A stretch of DNA of 64,000 nucleotides from Paenibacillus dauci (GCF_000971985.1 NZ_LAQQ01000001.1:868001-932000); one strand, 5' to 3'; counted from the first letter of the stretch, positions 16,667 through 26,472 are shown. Notes: generated from the letters alone by a model not told the origin. Numbers and translations are program-made.

Positions 16667-18277
16667 TCATAACTTCTCTCCTTTGCTTTTGACAGGTGTA
16701 TGACCTGTATACAATTTGTACAGCTTAAGGAAATAACTTTTATACTGATAACCCAGCATCCGGGATACTTCTTCAACCGTGCCGTGACCGGAAGTAATCC
16801 ATTCGCGGGCCCGCTGCATTTTGGTGCGTGTCGCATATTCGATAAAAGTCTCTCCGGTCTCCCGCTTGAATAATCGGCTGAAATAGCTTGGATTCAGGTG
16901 TAGATGTTCCGCTACCTCTTCCAGCCGAACGAGCCGATGCATATGCTGTTCCACATATTGACGCGCTTCGTGAATCTCCGGACGGCAGCCCGGCTGTCCG
17001 GTCCAATCCGCACACAGCGCCGCCAGTGCACGAAATGTAGTATGCATCCATTCCTCCAGTTCACACTGGTGACGGATCGCCGCCATCTGACGATGCAGCT
17101 GCTCGACCGGTACGGCAAATGGCTGTTGGTACAGCTGCTGCTGTTTGAGTTGCCAGTCAATCGCAAGCTTGAGCATAAATGTTTTTACCGTCTCCGGATG
17201 ATAATGCTCCCTGGCTATTTTCTGTATCCACTGTTGAATCCAGCTGCCCATCTGCTCATCGGAGCGCAGCGCATCTGTCAGTGCTTCCGCAGCCGCCGCA
17301 TAGTCGGCAAACAATTCACTTTCCTGCTCAAATGCCACCGTTACCGGAAAGCGATAGATCGCCGAGGGAGGCAAATAAAAATAACGCTCGCACTGATCCT
17401 GTAGCTGAATGACCTGCTGTACTGCCTGCAGAAAATGTGGAGTCGGACTGCCTGCTACCACTACAATCTGTGCTTTGGCAAATTTGCGTACACTGTGAAT
17501 AATTCGGTACATGACATCCTGCATACTGTTTTCCTGCTCCAAGGCGGAATGCTGTGGTAGTGCGAACCAGATATAGCCTTCGTTAGTGCTTTTGCTCAGA
17601 TGAATAGCCATACCGGAACTCTCGGCTACTTCTTCCACAATATTTTCCACGGTAAATGCAAACAGATCCATATCATGAAAACACTGTTTGCGCTCTGCAT
17701 TGGCAGTTACACTGTAATAGACAGGCAGCAGCTGCCTGCCTTGCACATCCAATCCAAAATGCTGCAGCCGCTGAATACCATAACGCTCATCCTTCGCACT
17801 GCCGGACAATAACTCATTAGTAAATTTGCGCTTTAGCAGAAGGCGATGACGACGATGCTCTTCCTGCAAGCGATGACGTTCCTGTGATTCCTGTTGTTCC
17901 TCATCCAACCGCTGGCATATCCCCTGGAGCACAGGGATCAGCTGTTCCGCAGTCAGATTTTCCTTAAGCAGATAATCTCGTACACCGAGTTTAACCGCCT
18001 GCTGGGCATACAGGAATTCGCCATGACAGGAAATGATCACCGACTGCAGACGGGGCAACATGGCCTGAATACGCTGAATCAGTTCAATACCGTTCATACC
18101 CGGCATACCGATATCGGTAACCAGTATATCTACCGGATGTTCTTCCACATAAGCAAGCGCTTCCTCGGAACTGCTGAAACTTCCTTTCAATAACAAGCCG
18201 AGCTGTTCCCAGTGAATCGAATGGGAGAGATAGTTGAGTACAGGCATATTATCGTCCACTAAAATGATAGTGTGCAT
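16667..18277 (-). CDS. Response regulator, YesN type (receiver + AraC HTH)
   Basis: 536 residues. The receiver domain (1-120) has VDDN at 7-10 and phospho-acceptor Asp55 in VTDIGMPGMNG. A long linker of about 300 residues follows, then a C-terminal AraC-type double helix-turn-helix (about 435-530: LEEVAEHLHLNPSYFSRLF and VEEVSRMLGYQYKSYFLKLY). The ATG at 18277 follows AGGAGGG by eight bases. It lies downstream of its histidine kinase and the ABC genes. By analogy with YesMN it would activate the carbohydrate locus in which it sits. Confidence 0.9.
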   Translation of the reverse strand: MHTIILVDDNMPVLNYLSHSIHWEQLGLLLKGSFSSSEEALAYVEEHPVDILVTDIGMPGMNGIELIQRIQAMLPRLQSVIISCHGEFLYAQQAVKLGVRDYLLKENLTAEQLIPVLQGICQRLDEEQQESQERHRLQEEHRRHRLLLKRKFTNELLSGSAKDERYGIQRLQHFGLDVQGRQLLPVYYSVTANAERKQCFHDMDLFAFTVENIVEEVAESSGMAIHLSKSTNEGYIWFALPQHSALEQENSMQDVMYRIIHSVRKFAKAQIVVVAGSPTPHFLQAVQQVIQLQDQCERYFYLPPSAIYRFPVTVAFEQESELFADYAAAAEALTDALRSDEQMGSWIQQWIQKIAREHYHPETVKTFMLKLAIDWQLKQQQLYQQPFAVPVEQLHRQMAAIRHQCELEEWMHTTFRALAALCADWTGQPGCRPEIHEARQYVEQHMHRLVRLEEVAEHLHLNPSYFSRLFKRETGETFIEYATRTKMQRAREWITSGHGTVEEVSRMLGYQYKSYFLKLYKLYTGHTPVKSKGEKL

Positions 18278-18379
18278 TTCACTCACCCTCCTGCGTTCTG
18301 ATATTCCGGCGATCTCTTTCATCATCGGCGTGGCTGCGCAATCTATTTTCGACGTTCATGAAAATAGGATATCGTACGA

Positions 18380-20281
18380 TCATTCAGACACATTATTGGT
18401 CATGGAGACATCACCACTACGGCGATTTCCTGCATTCAAAGGCAGTCCAAGCACAATCTCTGTACCTTCTCCAGGATGGCTGTCTATGCGAACCTCTACG
18501 TCTGCTCCATAAATCATGTACAAACGGCGAATGACATTGCGTAGTCCAATTCCTGATACACCGGGTAGACTGGAGGATGTATCTGAAGCTGACGTTCCTG
18601 TGCTTGCAGATGTTGACTCTACGGACATATACTGTGTGATCTCCTTACCGGTTGGCTTCTCTTCATAAGTAATACTTTTATTTCCATCCGTATTATCCTC
18701 ATCGGCAAGCTTAATGATCTGCTGACGTACCTGATGCAGACGTTCCATAGTCATTCCTTCTCCACTGTCGCGAATACTGAGCCACAGGCAATCCTGTTCG
18801 ATCCAGCCTTGTATCCAGAGAATTCCTCCATACTTGGATAATCCATGCTGGTAAGCGTTCTCAACAAGCGGCTGAATTATAAATCTTGGCAGCAGCTTTT
18901 CCATGACAGCCGGTTCCAATTCCAAGTCCAGATGCACCCGGACTTCCCGCTGGAAATCAACCAGGCATATATAGTGCTGTACCGTCTCCAGTTCTTCCCG
19001 CAGTGTAATCATTTCATTGCCACGATTCACTGTCATCCGCAGCAGCGAAGACAGTGAGCCAAGCAGCCGGGCAGCTTCCTCTGAGCCCTGAAGCAGCAGA
19101 TCCATTCGAATGGCTCCCAGAATGTTGAACAGAAAATGCGGATTGATCTGTGCCTGCAGCATCTCGAGTTCCGCCCTGCGCCGTTCGCCCTGCTCCTGCT
19201 TCACCTGAACAATCATACGTTCCACCCGATCCAGCATTTCGTCAAGCGACTGCCCCAGCAATCCGGCTTCATCGTCTCCTCGTATGCCGGAGCGGATATG
19301 CAGATGATTGTTGTCAATCTTGCGAACGACCCGGGCCAGCTTGGCGATTGGTTTGGTCATGCGGGCAATACCCAACATCAACAGCAGCAAAAAAAGCAGC
19401 ACTACAACCATTTGCACGGTGGAGGTCACCTGGTAGATCCGGTTAATCTTCTGTGCAGCCACTCCGTAGGGTACCAGCCCTTCCAGACGCCAGCCGGAAA
19501 CGGACATGTTCCGCTCCACTTCCAGCATATCCCTGTCTGCCAGAGAACTTTTGTCAAATGGCTGTCCAATTTTCGTCTCATCGGGATGGGAGATAATCTT
19601 GTTGTCAGGTCCTACTACCATCATTTGTATCGTGGAACGGTATTGATTCAGCACTTCTCTGAGTCGCTGTTCATCCATACTGACAACCACATAGCCATAT
19701 ACCTGACCGGATAGCAGACGCAGACTGCGGGCGACCGACAGCATATAGGCAGGCTTACTCTGATCGTTCATTTGCAAATAGGACGGATGCAGCCAGAAAT
19801 TCAGCCGTCCGCCGGGTGTAAATTGTTCACTATGAACAAGGCTGCTCATATCGAGCCCTTTAACCTGATATTGATCCGACTGAAAATTGCTGTACATCAT
19901 CGTTCCATCGCCGTTCCAGACCGAGATATATACCCGCTCACCGGCATAGGATAGATTGTCAAGCTTGCGCATAATATCCGAAGCTCTTGTCTGTCCGACA
20001 TAGAAACCACTCTGCTGGTATTTCAGCGACAGATTCAGCTCATTATCCAGATATAGATAATTGGAGATATAGATCAGCCGATTGATCTGATCGGTTAAAT
20101 ACAGATTGGCGGCATCCAGCGAATCGCCGGCATTTTGCTCGACGGTTTCTTTCATCATGCCTTTGGTCATACAGCTGGATAATAGAGTGCCTGCTCCAAT
20201 CGTAAGCAGCAGACAACAGACCGCAGAGACGATGAGCTTCCCACGGAGTGAAGTAGGCAGGATGCTGCGCCATCGTTTCAT
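18380..20281 (-). CDS. Sensor histidine kinase, YesM type
   Basis: 633 residues. TM1 at about 16-36, an extracellular dCache-like sensor (about 40-280), TM2 at about 286-307, HAMP, then the His_kinase family motif AQINPHFLFN with phospho-acceptor His382, N box LVENAYQHG (472-480), G1 DSGEGM and G2 SGIGLRNV. It has an unusual feature: the ATP-lid region holds a roughly 45-residue S/T/D-rich insertion (about 528-575), which most relatives lack. The ATG has GAGGCGG five bases upstream. The kinase probably senses a sugar or the solute-binding protein of the adjacent ABC system. Confidence 0.9.
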   Translation of the reverse strand: MKRWRSILPTSLRGKLIVSAVCCLLLTIGAGTLLSSCMTKGMMKETVEQNAGDSLDAANLYLTDQINRLIYISNYLYLDNELNLSLKYQQSGFYVGQTRASDIMRKLDNLSYAGERVYISVWNGDGTMMYSNFQSDQYQVKGLDMSSLVHSEQFTPGGRLNFWLHPSYLQMNDQSKPAYMLSVARSLRLLSGQVYGYVVVSMDEQRLREVLNQYRSTIQMMVVGPDNKIISHPDETKIGQPFDKSSLADRDMLEVERNMSVSGWRLEGLVPYGVAAQKINRIYQVTSTVQMVVVLLFLLLLMLGIARMTKPIAKLARVVRKIDNNHLHIRSGIRGDDEAGLLGQSLDEMLDRVERMIVQVKQEQGERRRAELEMLQAQINPHFLFNILGAIRMDLLLQGSEEAARLLGSLSSLLRMTVNRGNEMITLREELETVQHYICLVDFQREVRVHLDLELEPAVMEKLLPRFIIQPLVENAYQHGLSKYGGILWIQGWIEQDCLWLSIRDSGEGMTMERLHQVRQQIIKLADEDNTDGNKSITYEEKPTGKEITQYMSVESTSASTGTSASDTSSSLPGVSGIGLRNVIRRLYMIYGADVEVRIDSHPGEGTEIVLGLPLNAGNRRSGDVSMTNNVSE

Positions 20282-20349
20282 ACGGTCCGCCTCATTTCAG
20301 TAATAGTGTGTATCGAATACGGCAAATACTGCTGCAATCATGAATTCAT

Positions 20350-21657
20350 CTAGCTCTTATTGGCGTCTATAATCTGCTGCACAATTGTGCCGGCATTGGT
20401 GATTGTCGTATCGAGATCCTGCTTTTGCAAAATGTACTTCTCAAACTCTGCATTAACCTCCGATTCGATCTCGGACAGATACGGTACGGCAGGCGGCTTG
20501 TTAATGCCTTTGCTCACTTCAAAAGTATGTGTCAGTGATGGCAGATCGACATTCTCCGGATGCGTACCATTGTTAACGATACTTTCGAGCGCTTTGCTCA
20601 CATCCGCTTGTTTCCAGGAAGAAATATCGGTTCCCTGAGCCTGAATACCCTCGGTAGTCATCCAGCGAATAAATTGGTAGGACAGGTCCTGCTTGTCCGA
20701 TCCAGCGCCGATCCCGTAGTAGTCATAATCATTACTCGTATAAATGGTTTTGTCATCAGCCTTGTTTTTGGGATATGGAGCTACTGCTACTTTGAAGTCA
20801 GGAGCCGATTCGGCTGTTCCTGCAATCGTGGAATTCATCCAGCTGCCCATAACCAGCATACTGGCAGAGCCGCTCAGGAATTGGTCACGATAATTCAGTT
20901 TCTGGGAAATGGCATCGCTATACGGTACGGCCGAATGATCGGTATGTTCGGCATCATAACGCAGCTGGAAGGAAGCGCGCAGATTGGGATCATCCATATT
21001 GGACGTTCCATCGGCTTTGAGGTAGCTATTATTCTCCGGCTGATTGAACAGTTTTAGCAGCGTCTGGGAAGCCCATGTATGGAAATACACTCCATGGTAG
21101 CTGCCATCCGGCGCAGTCAGCTTTTTGGCATACTCGCGGAATTCATCCCATGTCCAGTCCTGAGGTACTTTCAGCCCTGCTTTGTCCAAACGGTCCTTGT
21201 TCAGCAGTACATAGATAATCGACCGCTTGCCTGGCAGCGCATAACGCACATCATCTACTGCAAAATCGGCCAGGTATTCGTCATCATATTTAAAGTCGAT
21301 CAGATCAGTCAGCGGAGCGAACATTCCCATATCAACACGCTGGGCATACGTGAGTGAATTATTCACCATAATGATATCCATATTTTCACCCGACCCGGCG
21401 GCCAGATCAAGCTTTTTGATATATTCCTCGGTATCGCCTTTTTCGGACAAGCCCACATAATTCACTTCAATATCGGGATGCTTCTTTTGCCAGGCAGCAT
21501 ATACCTGATCCCACTTGAACTGATCCTTGGTATACCAGGTATAAAAGGTAATACTTTTCTTCCCGTCAGCTGTGGTCGCTGCCTTCTGCGAAGAACCGCA
21601 GCCTGCCAACAGCAGCATAAGACACAAGCCCAGTATACCTATCATTTTTATCTTCAT
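20350..21657 (-). CDS. ABC transporter solute-binding lipoprotein (family 1, sugar)
   Basis: 435 residues. Lipoprotein signal peptide MKIKMIGILGLCLMLLLAGC with the lipobox cysteine at Cys20, then a cluster-B sugar-binding fold: ITFYTWYTKDQFKWDQV near the N-terminus, LNKDRLDKAGLKVPQDWTWD, and MVMGSWM-like hinge regions. ATG at 21657, with GAGGAGG six bases upstream, is preferred to an earlier ATG that overlaps this site. It lies between the permeases and the kinase. The ligand is unknown; the linked lyase suggests oligosaccharides from an acidic polysaccharide. No ATPase gene is present, so a shared MsmX-type ATPase must drive the import. Confidence 0.9.
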   Translation of the reverse strand: MKIKMIGILGLCLMLLLAGCGSSQKAATTADGKKSITFYTWYTKDQFKWDQVYAAWQKKHPDIEVNYVGLSEKGDTEEYIKKLDLAAGSGENMDIIMVNNSLTYAQRVDMGMFAPLTDLIDFKYDDEYLADFAVDDVRYALPGKRSIIYVLLNKDRLDKAGLKVPQDWTWDEFREYAKKLTAPDGSYHGVYFHTWASQTLLKLFNQPENNSYLKADGTSNMDDPNLRASFQLRYDAEHTDHSAVPYSDAISQKLNYRDQFLSGSASMLVMGSWMNSTIAGTAESAPDFKVAVAPYPKNKADDKTIYTSNDYDYYGIGAGSDKQDLSYQFIRWMTTEGIQAQGTDISSWKQADVSKALESIVNNGTHPENVDLPSLTHTFEVSKGINKPPAVPYLSEIESEVNAEFEKYILQKQDLDTTITNAGTIVQQIIDANKS

Positions 21658-21716
21658 TATAATCCTCCTCGGCATTAGGTACTATACAATCCATTTTCCA
21701 ATTCGGGCAATCCTGT

Positions 21717-22601
21717 TCAGCCTTTCACTCCGCCCAGAGCAATTCCTCCAATGACATGCTTTTGTGCGACCAGGAAGACAATCAGCAGCGGCAGGATCGC
21801 CGAGCAGGTACCTGCCATAATCAGGGAATAATATTCTCCTGTTGCATCCGCAAACCGGTTAATCCCCAGCTGCACCGTGAACAGCTCCGGCGAACGAAGG
21901 AAGATGAGCGGTGCCTGATAATCATTCCAGGTCCATATAAACCGCAGGATGGCATAGGTCGCAATAAACGGCTGCACAAGTGGCAATGCAATCTGCATAA
22001 AGATCCGTGCATGACCAGCACCATCTATTTTCGCCGATTCAATAAACTCGGTATGAATCGACATAAAGGCCTGTCTGAGCATAAAGGTACCGAGGGCACT
22101 GAACGATTCGAGCAGCACCAGTCCGATATGGGTATCGAACAACCCCAGACTTCGATACATAATAAACTGTGGAACAAGCAGCGCCTGTCCGGGAATCATA
22201 AACGTCAGCAGTACAATTACAAATAATGTATCTCTACCGGGAAATTTAATTTTGGAAAAGGCATAAGCTGCCATCGCCGAAGCAGCAACAGAGAGCAGTA
22301 TCGTCATAACCGATACCTTGATCGAGTTCCAGTAATACAAAATAAATGGCGGGTCACCAAACCAGACCGTACGGTAATTTTCAATCGCATTCCATGTATG
22401 CGGAATCCACTGCACCGGGTACTGGAACACATCGGCTTCAGTCTTGAACGAAGCTGATAGCATCCATATAAATGGGAGCAGAAACAATATACCAACTACA
22501 AGCATGATAGCGGTTACAATAATCCTCGTCAAAGTAACCGATGAACCGGAAGATGGTTTGGAGCTGTGTGCGGGCAGGGCCGGTTTCAGCGGTTGATCCA
22601 T
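21717..22601 (-). CDS. Carbohydrate ABC transporter permease, MalG type
   Basis: 294 residues with six predicted membrane helices (first VTAIMLVVGILFLLPFIWML). The EAA loop reads ESAKIDGAGHARIFMQIALP, the site that contacts the ATPase. A 20-residue polar N-tail precedes TM1. ATG at 22601 follows GAGGGG by seven bases; the longer reading starts with TTG. It lies 27 bases after the partner permease. Confidence 0.9.
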   Translation of the reverse strand: MDQPLKPALPAHSSKPSSGSSVTLTRIIVTAIMLVVGILFLLPFIWMLSASFKTEADVFQYPVQWIPHTWNAIENYRTVWFGDPPFILYYWNSIKVSVMTILLSVAASAMAAYAFSKIKFPGRDTLFVIVLLTFMIPGQALLVPQFIMYRSLGLFDTHIGLVLLESFSALGTFMLRQAFMSIHTEFIESAKIDGAGHARIFMQIALPLVQPFIATYAILRFIWTWNDYQAPLIFLRSPELFTVQLGINRFADATGEYYSLIMAGTCSAILPLLIVFLVAQKHVIGGIALGGVKG

Positions 22602-22628
22602 AGGAATACCCCTCTTCTCCAATTGGTA

Positions 22629-23567
22629 TCAATAATTGACCCATTTTTTCTGTCCCCAGAATTGCAGAACAGTAATGAGCAGAATAACAGCAAACAGAAA
22701 TACCGACTCTGCCGCCGCATAACCCATTTTCAAATTAACAAAAGCCTGATCGTAAATCTCGTAGACCATTACATTCGTTGATTTGGCAGGACCGCCCTGA
22801 GTCAGTACAGCGATCAGATCGAATGTTTTGAATGAATAGATAACACCTGTAATCAACAGGAAAAAGGTAGTCGGCGAGAGCATCGGCACCGTAATGGCTG
22901 CGAACTGCCGCCATTTGGAGGCACCATCGATTTCGGCTGCTTCATACAGATCTTTGGGGATAGCCTGCAGACCTGCCAGATACACAATCATATTAAATCC
23001 GATCGAGGTCCAGATAATAATCAGCATAATGGAAGGCAGTGCATACGTCGGGTCAGCCAGCCATTTGGGTGGATTCTCGATCCCCAGCGACATCAGAAAT
23101 CCATTAATCGGCCCCTGGGAAGGATGGAACAAAATCTGAAAAACAATGGCAACTGCCACGATACTGGAGATATAAGGCATAAAGTAAATGATTTTGAAAA
23201 AACCTTTGAAATACACCAGTTCATCGACCACGATCGCAATAATCAGTGACAGGAACAAAGCGACCGGTACAGCAAGCAGCAGTTTCAGATTATTGAACAT
23301 CGATACGAAAAAGGTCTTATCCTGAAATAAATGCCTGAAATTATCCAGACCTACCATCTCTACTCCACTGAGTCCCTGAATAAAATTCCACTTGGTCAAA
23401 CTGATAAAAAACAGCGAAATCATCGGGATCAGAATAAATACCGTCAATCCGAGCAGCATGGGAGCAGCAAACAGATACCCGGCCAGCGTCTCTTTAGCAG
23501 TCATGGACCACCATGATCTGGAGCGACTGAGCCTGGACGAGGATGAAGCGGATGTAGAACGATCCAT
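22629..23567 (-). CDS. Carbohydrate ABC transporter permease, MalF/UgpA type
   Basis: 313 residues. A serine/arginine-rich N-tail (MDRSTSASSSSRLSRSRS) precedes six membrane helices. The EAA loop reads YEAAEIDGASKWRQFAAITVP. ATG at 23567 with AGGAGGT nine bases upstream replaces a longer upstream reading that would put this site inside the gene. It is the first gene of the transporter unit permease-permease-SBP-kinase-regulator. Confidence 0.9.
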   Translation of the reverse strand: MDRSTSASSSSRLSRSRSWWSMTAKETLAGYLFAAPMLLGLTVFILIPMISLFFISLTKWNFIQGLSGVEMVGLDNFRHLFQDKTFFVSMFNNLKLLLAVPVALFLSLIIAIVVDELVYFKGFFKIIYFMPYISSIVAVAIVFQILFHPSQGPINGFLMSLGIENPPKWLADPTYALPSIMLIIIWTSIGFNMIVYLAGLQAIPKDLYEAAEIDGASKWRQFAAITVPMLSPTTFFLLITGVIYSFKTFDLIAVLTQGGPAKSTNVMVYEIYDQAFVNLKMGYAAAESVFLFAVILLITVLQFWGQKKWVNY

Positions 23568-23703
23568 TAAACCAACACCTCCTGGCGAAAGGGACGCTGC
23601 TGCAGCCGCGGACTGCGACAGCGTCCAACTTGTATTGCTGTTGTTATTGTAACGGGCAGAATTGCATCTCATAAGACACAAATATGACTCATTTGAAGAC
23701 AGA

Positions 23704-23732
23704 TTTTACTTTTTCATTCTGTAAAAGTAAAA
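23704..23732. promoter_or_regulatory. Perfect inverted repeat upstream of the ABC transporter unit
   Basis: TTTTACTTTT, nine bases, AAAAGTAAAA: two perfect 10-bp arms 137 bases before the first permease. There is no adjacent T-run of terminator type; its size and place suit an operator. Candidate binders are the YesN-type regulator or a catabolite regulator, although it is not a cre site. Confidence 0.5.
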
Positions 23733-23760
23733 ATTTCCGGTTACATATGCAACTACATAC

Positions 23761-23802
23761 CAAAAGCCGCATGATCCTTTGGTTAAAAGGTCATGCGGCT
23801 TT
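23761..23802 (-). terminator. Intrinsic terminator after the lyase gene
   Basis: AAAGCCGCATGA/TCATGCGGCTTT with an inner CCTTT/AAAGG stem (23763-23774 with 23791-23802), followed on the minus strand by TGGTATG. A strong stem with a short T-run. It separates the lyase from the ABC unit. Confidence 0.7.
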
Positions 23803-23865
23803 GGGGGATTCAGATTATCTGTACACCTCTGCTGGGAGGCTGGTCTACCTCATATAGATCGCTGA

Positions 23866-26472
23866 TTATAGAAGCGGCCGAATAGCAAATTCCAGATTGC
23901 AATGCAGTTCCTGCATCGGCAGCTCTATCATCCATTCCTTTCTGACAGTTAGCGAAGTACGATACACTACTATCGGACGACCATCATGATCATAATGGTC
24001 AATTGTCTCTACCTCAACATTATATTGCTCCTCCGGAATCTGCAGTCTGATCTCGGCCCGTTCTCCTGTCCAGATCAATTCATGAGCATGCACAACCGGT
24101 CGTACATGACTGATCAGACGCTCGATAACCTGATTAACAGCCGTCCGTTTTATATTTTCTTCCGTATTATTGAACTGCGATACTAACCTCTCTTCTCCAG
24201 CTTGCAATTCATTAGCTAGAGCATTAACTTTACCTGTTGTATACGTGGTAGTTGTAGTCGATTTCGTATCCGTTGGATCGATAGTGTTTTTCATATCTAT
24301 CAACTCTTCTGCATCATTTATAGTCATCATTTTTGCAGCTTTTGTATTTGAAGTAGTATTTTCTGTTATCGTTTTCGGCAGATTCTGAGTATGATATTCT
24401 GTTTCCTTGTATACCGATATATCATACCGGGAAGATTCTGATGATAGTTGAGCAAACTGGAAATGATCCTGCAGATACAAATTAATTTCCTGTTTATTAT
24501 CGTTTATTTTCCAGTGGAAATTCCGGTTCATTCTTTTTAAGCCTGCAGCTGCGGGATAAGCCGCTGTCAGATCCAGTCCAAATTTCACCTCATGATCGCC
24601 AGTCTGGACATGTTCCACAATCGCCGCTGCTGCGCGTCCTGAATACTGTTCGCAGCCATTAATCTGCGGAAGTGAATGTCCAGCAGATGAGATATTTAGA
24701 ATCTGTTCGCGACCCGGAGCAAAATAGGACTGTGTATACATCCCTGCTCCCAAATCACAAAAAATATTCTCCCCACCTGCATGTACAATAAAGCTGCCCA
24801 GATCATTGTGATTATGCGGCTCGTCATTATGTCTACCTTTGGTAGCCAAAGCAGCTGTGAACTTGTGGCTCATTAGCGAAGACTGGGCGATATACATAGC
24901 TTTCTCATGATCCGTCGATTCGGATGGATAGCCCGCTGTAGTGGATACTGCCGATTCCGATATATGAACCTCTGTAGTTGATACCTCTAATTCCGATATA
25001 TGAGCCTCTACAGTTATAAACGCTGCTTTGTCCCCTGTATCCGCTGTTTCTCTACTGGTCATGTTATATTCTGTCTGCATATGAAGTTCTGCCCGGCTAA
25101 CCAGCCAGCACAAATCGTGCCAGTAATGATTGAATAGCCCTCCGTGCTCATGATCCTCCTGAGCGTCTGCCCCTGGTATTTCTCCGCCAGACCTATGATA
25201 TACCGCCTCTGTCTGAGCTTCGTCCCAAGCTGTAACTTTTGCAGCTTCAGACATACTTCGATCTGTATCTACGGCGCCGGGTACTGCAAAAAAGCGAGGT
25301 TCCGCCCATAATATATTCCGCAACAGATGCCCCCAGCGACGGCATGGATCTTCCCGAAGCGCAGGCATAACAAAAGGCAGGGAGTACGGCTTGCCAGTTA
25401 GCTCCGTCAAGCGTGACAACAGTCCCGGAGGAAGAATCTCTTCTTCTCCACTATCCGAGAAATTAACAAACTTTCCGGCAGACAGATGCATATATTCGGG
25501 AAAAGCCGCGATCGCTTTTATTTTCGGATCATTCATTGTCTGTTGTTTATCCAATCCCGCCGCTGACAGCATATCCATAAAGTACGTATAGTAACCAAAT
25601 CCATAGACCCAGTAGCCCAGTCCTTCGGCACACCCTCCATCTTCTCCATATCCATTCAGAAAATGGGCTGCGGCTCTCGTCATCCGTTCCAGTACTTGTG
25701 TCTGCGCTGGTTGTTCCAGCAGCAGTAACGCCGCTATCCCGCACCCTGCTCCGCATACGGCAGACCAGTTATGCTCGGCTGTCTCCCAGCCAAAAGTACG
25801 GGATGGATCAGCTGCAGGTAGCAATACCCGGCGCTGTACCTCATCACGCATACGCTGGATAATGCGATGATCTACTTTGCCATTCAGCAGCACAGTCAGC
25901 TCGGCGAGCATACCTGCTGTCTCGGCAGCGAACAGATCAAGCTCCTCCCATACCGGATAAGGACTTTCTGCAGGCAGATGCGCATTCAGACACCATGTGT
26001 ATTCTCCGCACAGATCCCATAGAGCTTCTTCAAGTATATGTATATATACAAGAGATGGAGATACTTCTTCTCCCTCGTTCTTGTGCAATAAGGAATCTTC
26101 TCTTTTTCTTTGTTGCTTCCTATTATTATCAGATAAGGAGTGTTCACCCTGTGCCCACTCCTGTACGGTTCGTCCATTTTGTGCACTGGGTGAATCAAGC
26201 AACACCATCATCGCCAGCGCTCCAATCCGGCCCCGTCTGTCAAAATAAATCCGTTCATACTGTTCACGTCCGCCCGTATCGCCAAACTCCCGGAAAGCTT
26301 CAAACGTCAAAACAGGCAGTCGTTCTGATACCGCCAGCTCTGCATAATCGCGAATATCCTGCCACCACTGTTCGTACTCGGGCTTTCCGACTGTATAGCG
26401 AAGACGCTCCCCTATATCCTTCACATGCCACCAATGCGGTTTTTGCGCTGTACTTTTCGAATCATAACCCAT
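23866..26472 (-). CDS. Heparinase II/III family polysaccharide lyase
   Basis: 868 residues. The N-terminal two-thirds is an alpha/alpha toroid with the repeating TVLERMTRAAAHFLNGYGEDGG-type helices, including AEHNWSAVCGAGCG and GLGYWVYGFGYY. The C-terminal heparinase II/III beta-sandwich contains HNDLGSFIVHAGGENIFC at about residue 550, with the conserved His-Asn-Asp. No signal peptide is seen, so it probably acts on imported oligosaccharides. Two low-complexity insertions stand out: about 484-524, with a 12-residue tandem duplication (EVHISE...ST), and about 690-760 (T/N-rich, TKSTTTTTYTTG). The family cleaves acidic glycosaminoglycans or alginate-like chains; this substrate is unknown. GGGTGGG precedes the ATG. 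Confidence 0.85.
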   Translation of the reverse strand: MGYDSKSTAQKPHWWHVKDIGERLRYTVGKPEYEQWWQDIRDYAELAVSERLPVLTFEAFREFGDTGGREQYERIYFDRRGRIGALAMMVLLDSPSAQNGRTVQEWAQGEHSLSDNNRKQQRKREDSLLHKNEGEEVSPSLVYIHILEEALWDLCGEYTWCLNAHLPAESPYPVWEELDLFAAETAGMLAELTVLLNGKVDHRIIQRMRDEVQRRVLLPAADPSRTFGWETAEHNWSAVCGAGCGIAALLLLEQPAQTQVLERMTRAAAHFLNGYGEDGGCAEGLGYWVYGFGYYTYFMDMLSAAGLDKQQTMNDPKIKAIAAFPEYMHLSAGKFVNFSDSGEEEILPPGLLSRLTELTGKPYSLPFVMPALREDPCRRWGHLLRNILWAEPRFFAVPGAVDTDRSMSEAAKVTAWDEAQTEAVYHRSGGEIPGADAQEDHEHGGLFNHYWHDLCWLVSRAELHMQTEYNMTSRETADTGDKAAFITVEAHISELEVSTTEVHISESAVSTTAGYPSESTDHEKAMYIAQSSLMSHKFTAALATKGRHNDEPHNHNDLGSFIVHAGGENIFCDLGAGMYTQSYFAPGREQILNISSAGHSLPQINGCEQYSGRAAAAIVEHVQTGDHEVKFGLDLTAAYPAAAGLKRMNRNFHWKINDNKQEINLYLQDHFQFAQLSSESSRYDISVYKETEYHTQNLPKTITENTTSNTKAAKMMTINDAEELIDMKNTIDPTDTKSTTTTTYTTGKVNALANELQAGEERLVSQFNNTEENIKRTAVNQVIERLISHVRPVVHAHELIWTGERAEIRLQIPEEQYNVEVETIDHYDHDGRPIVVYRTSLTVRKEWMIELPMQELHCNLEFAIRPLL
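24937..25008 (-). repeat. 36-bp imperfect tandem duplication inside the lyase gene
   Basis: ATTCCGATATATGA occurs twice exactly 36 bases apart (24954 and 24990) within near-identical units, giving two copies of a 12-residue peptide in frame. The block is S/T/E-rich and looks like recent slippage or duplication. Confidence 0.7.
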
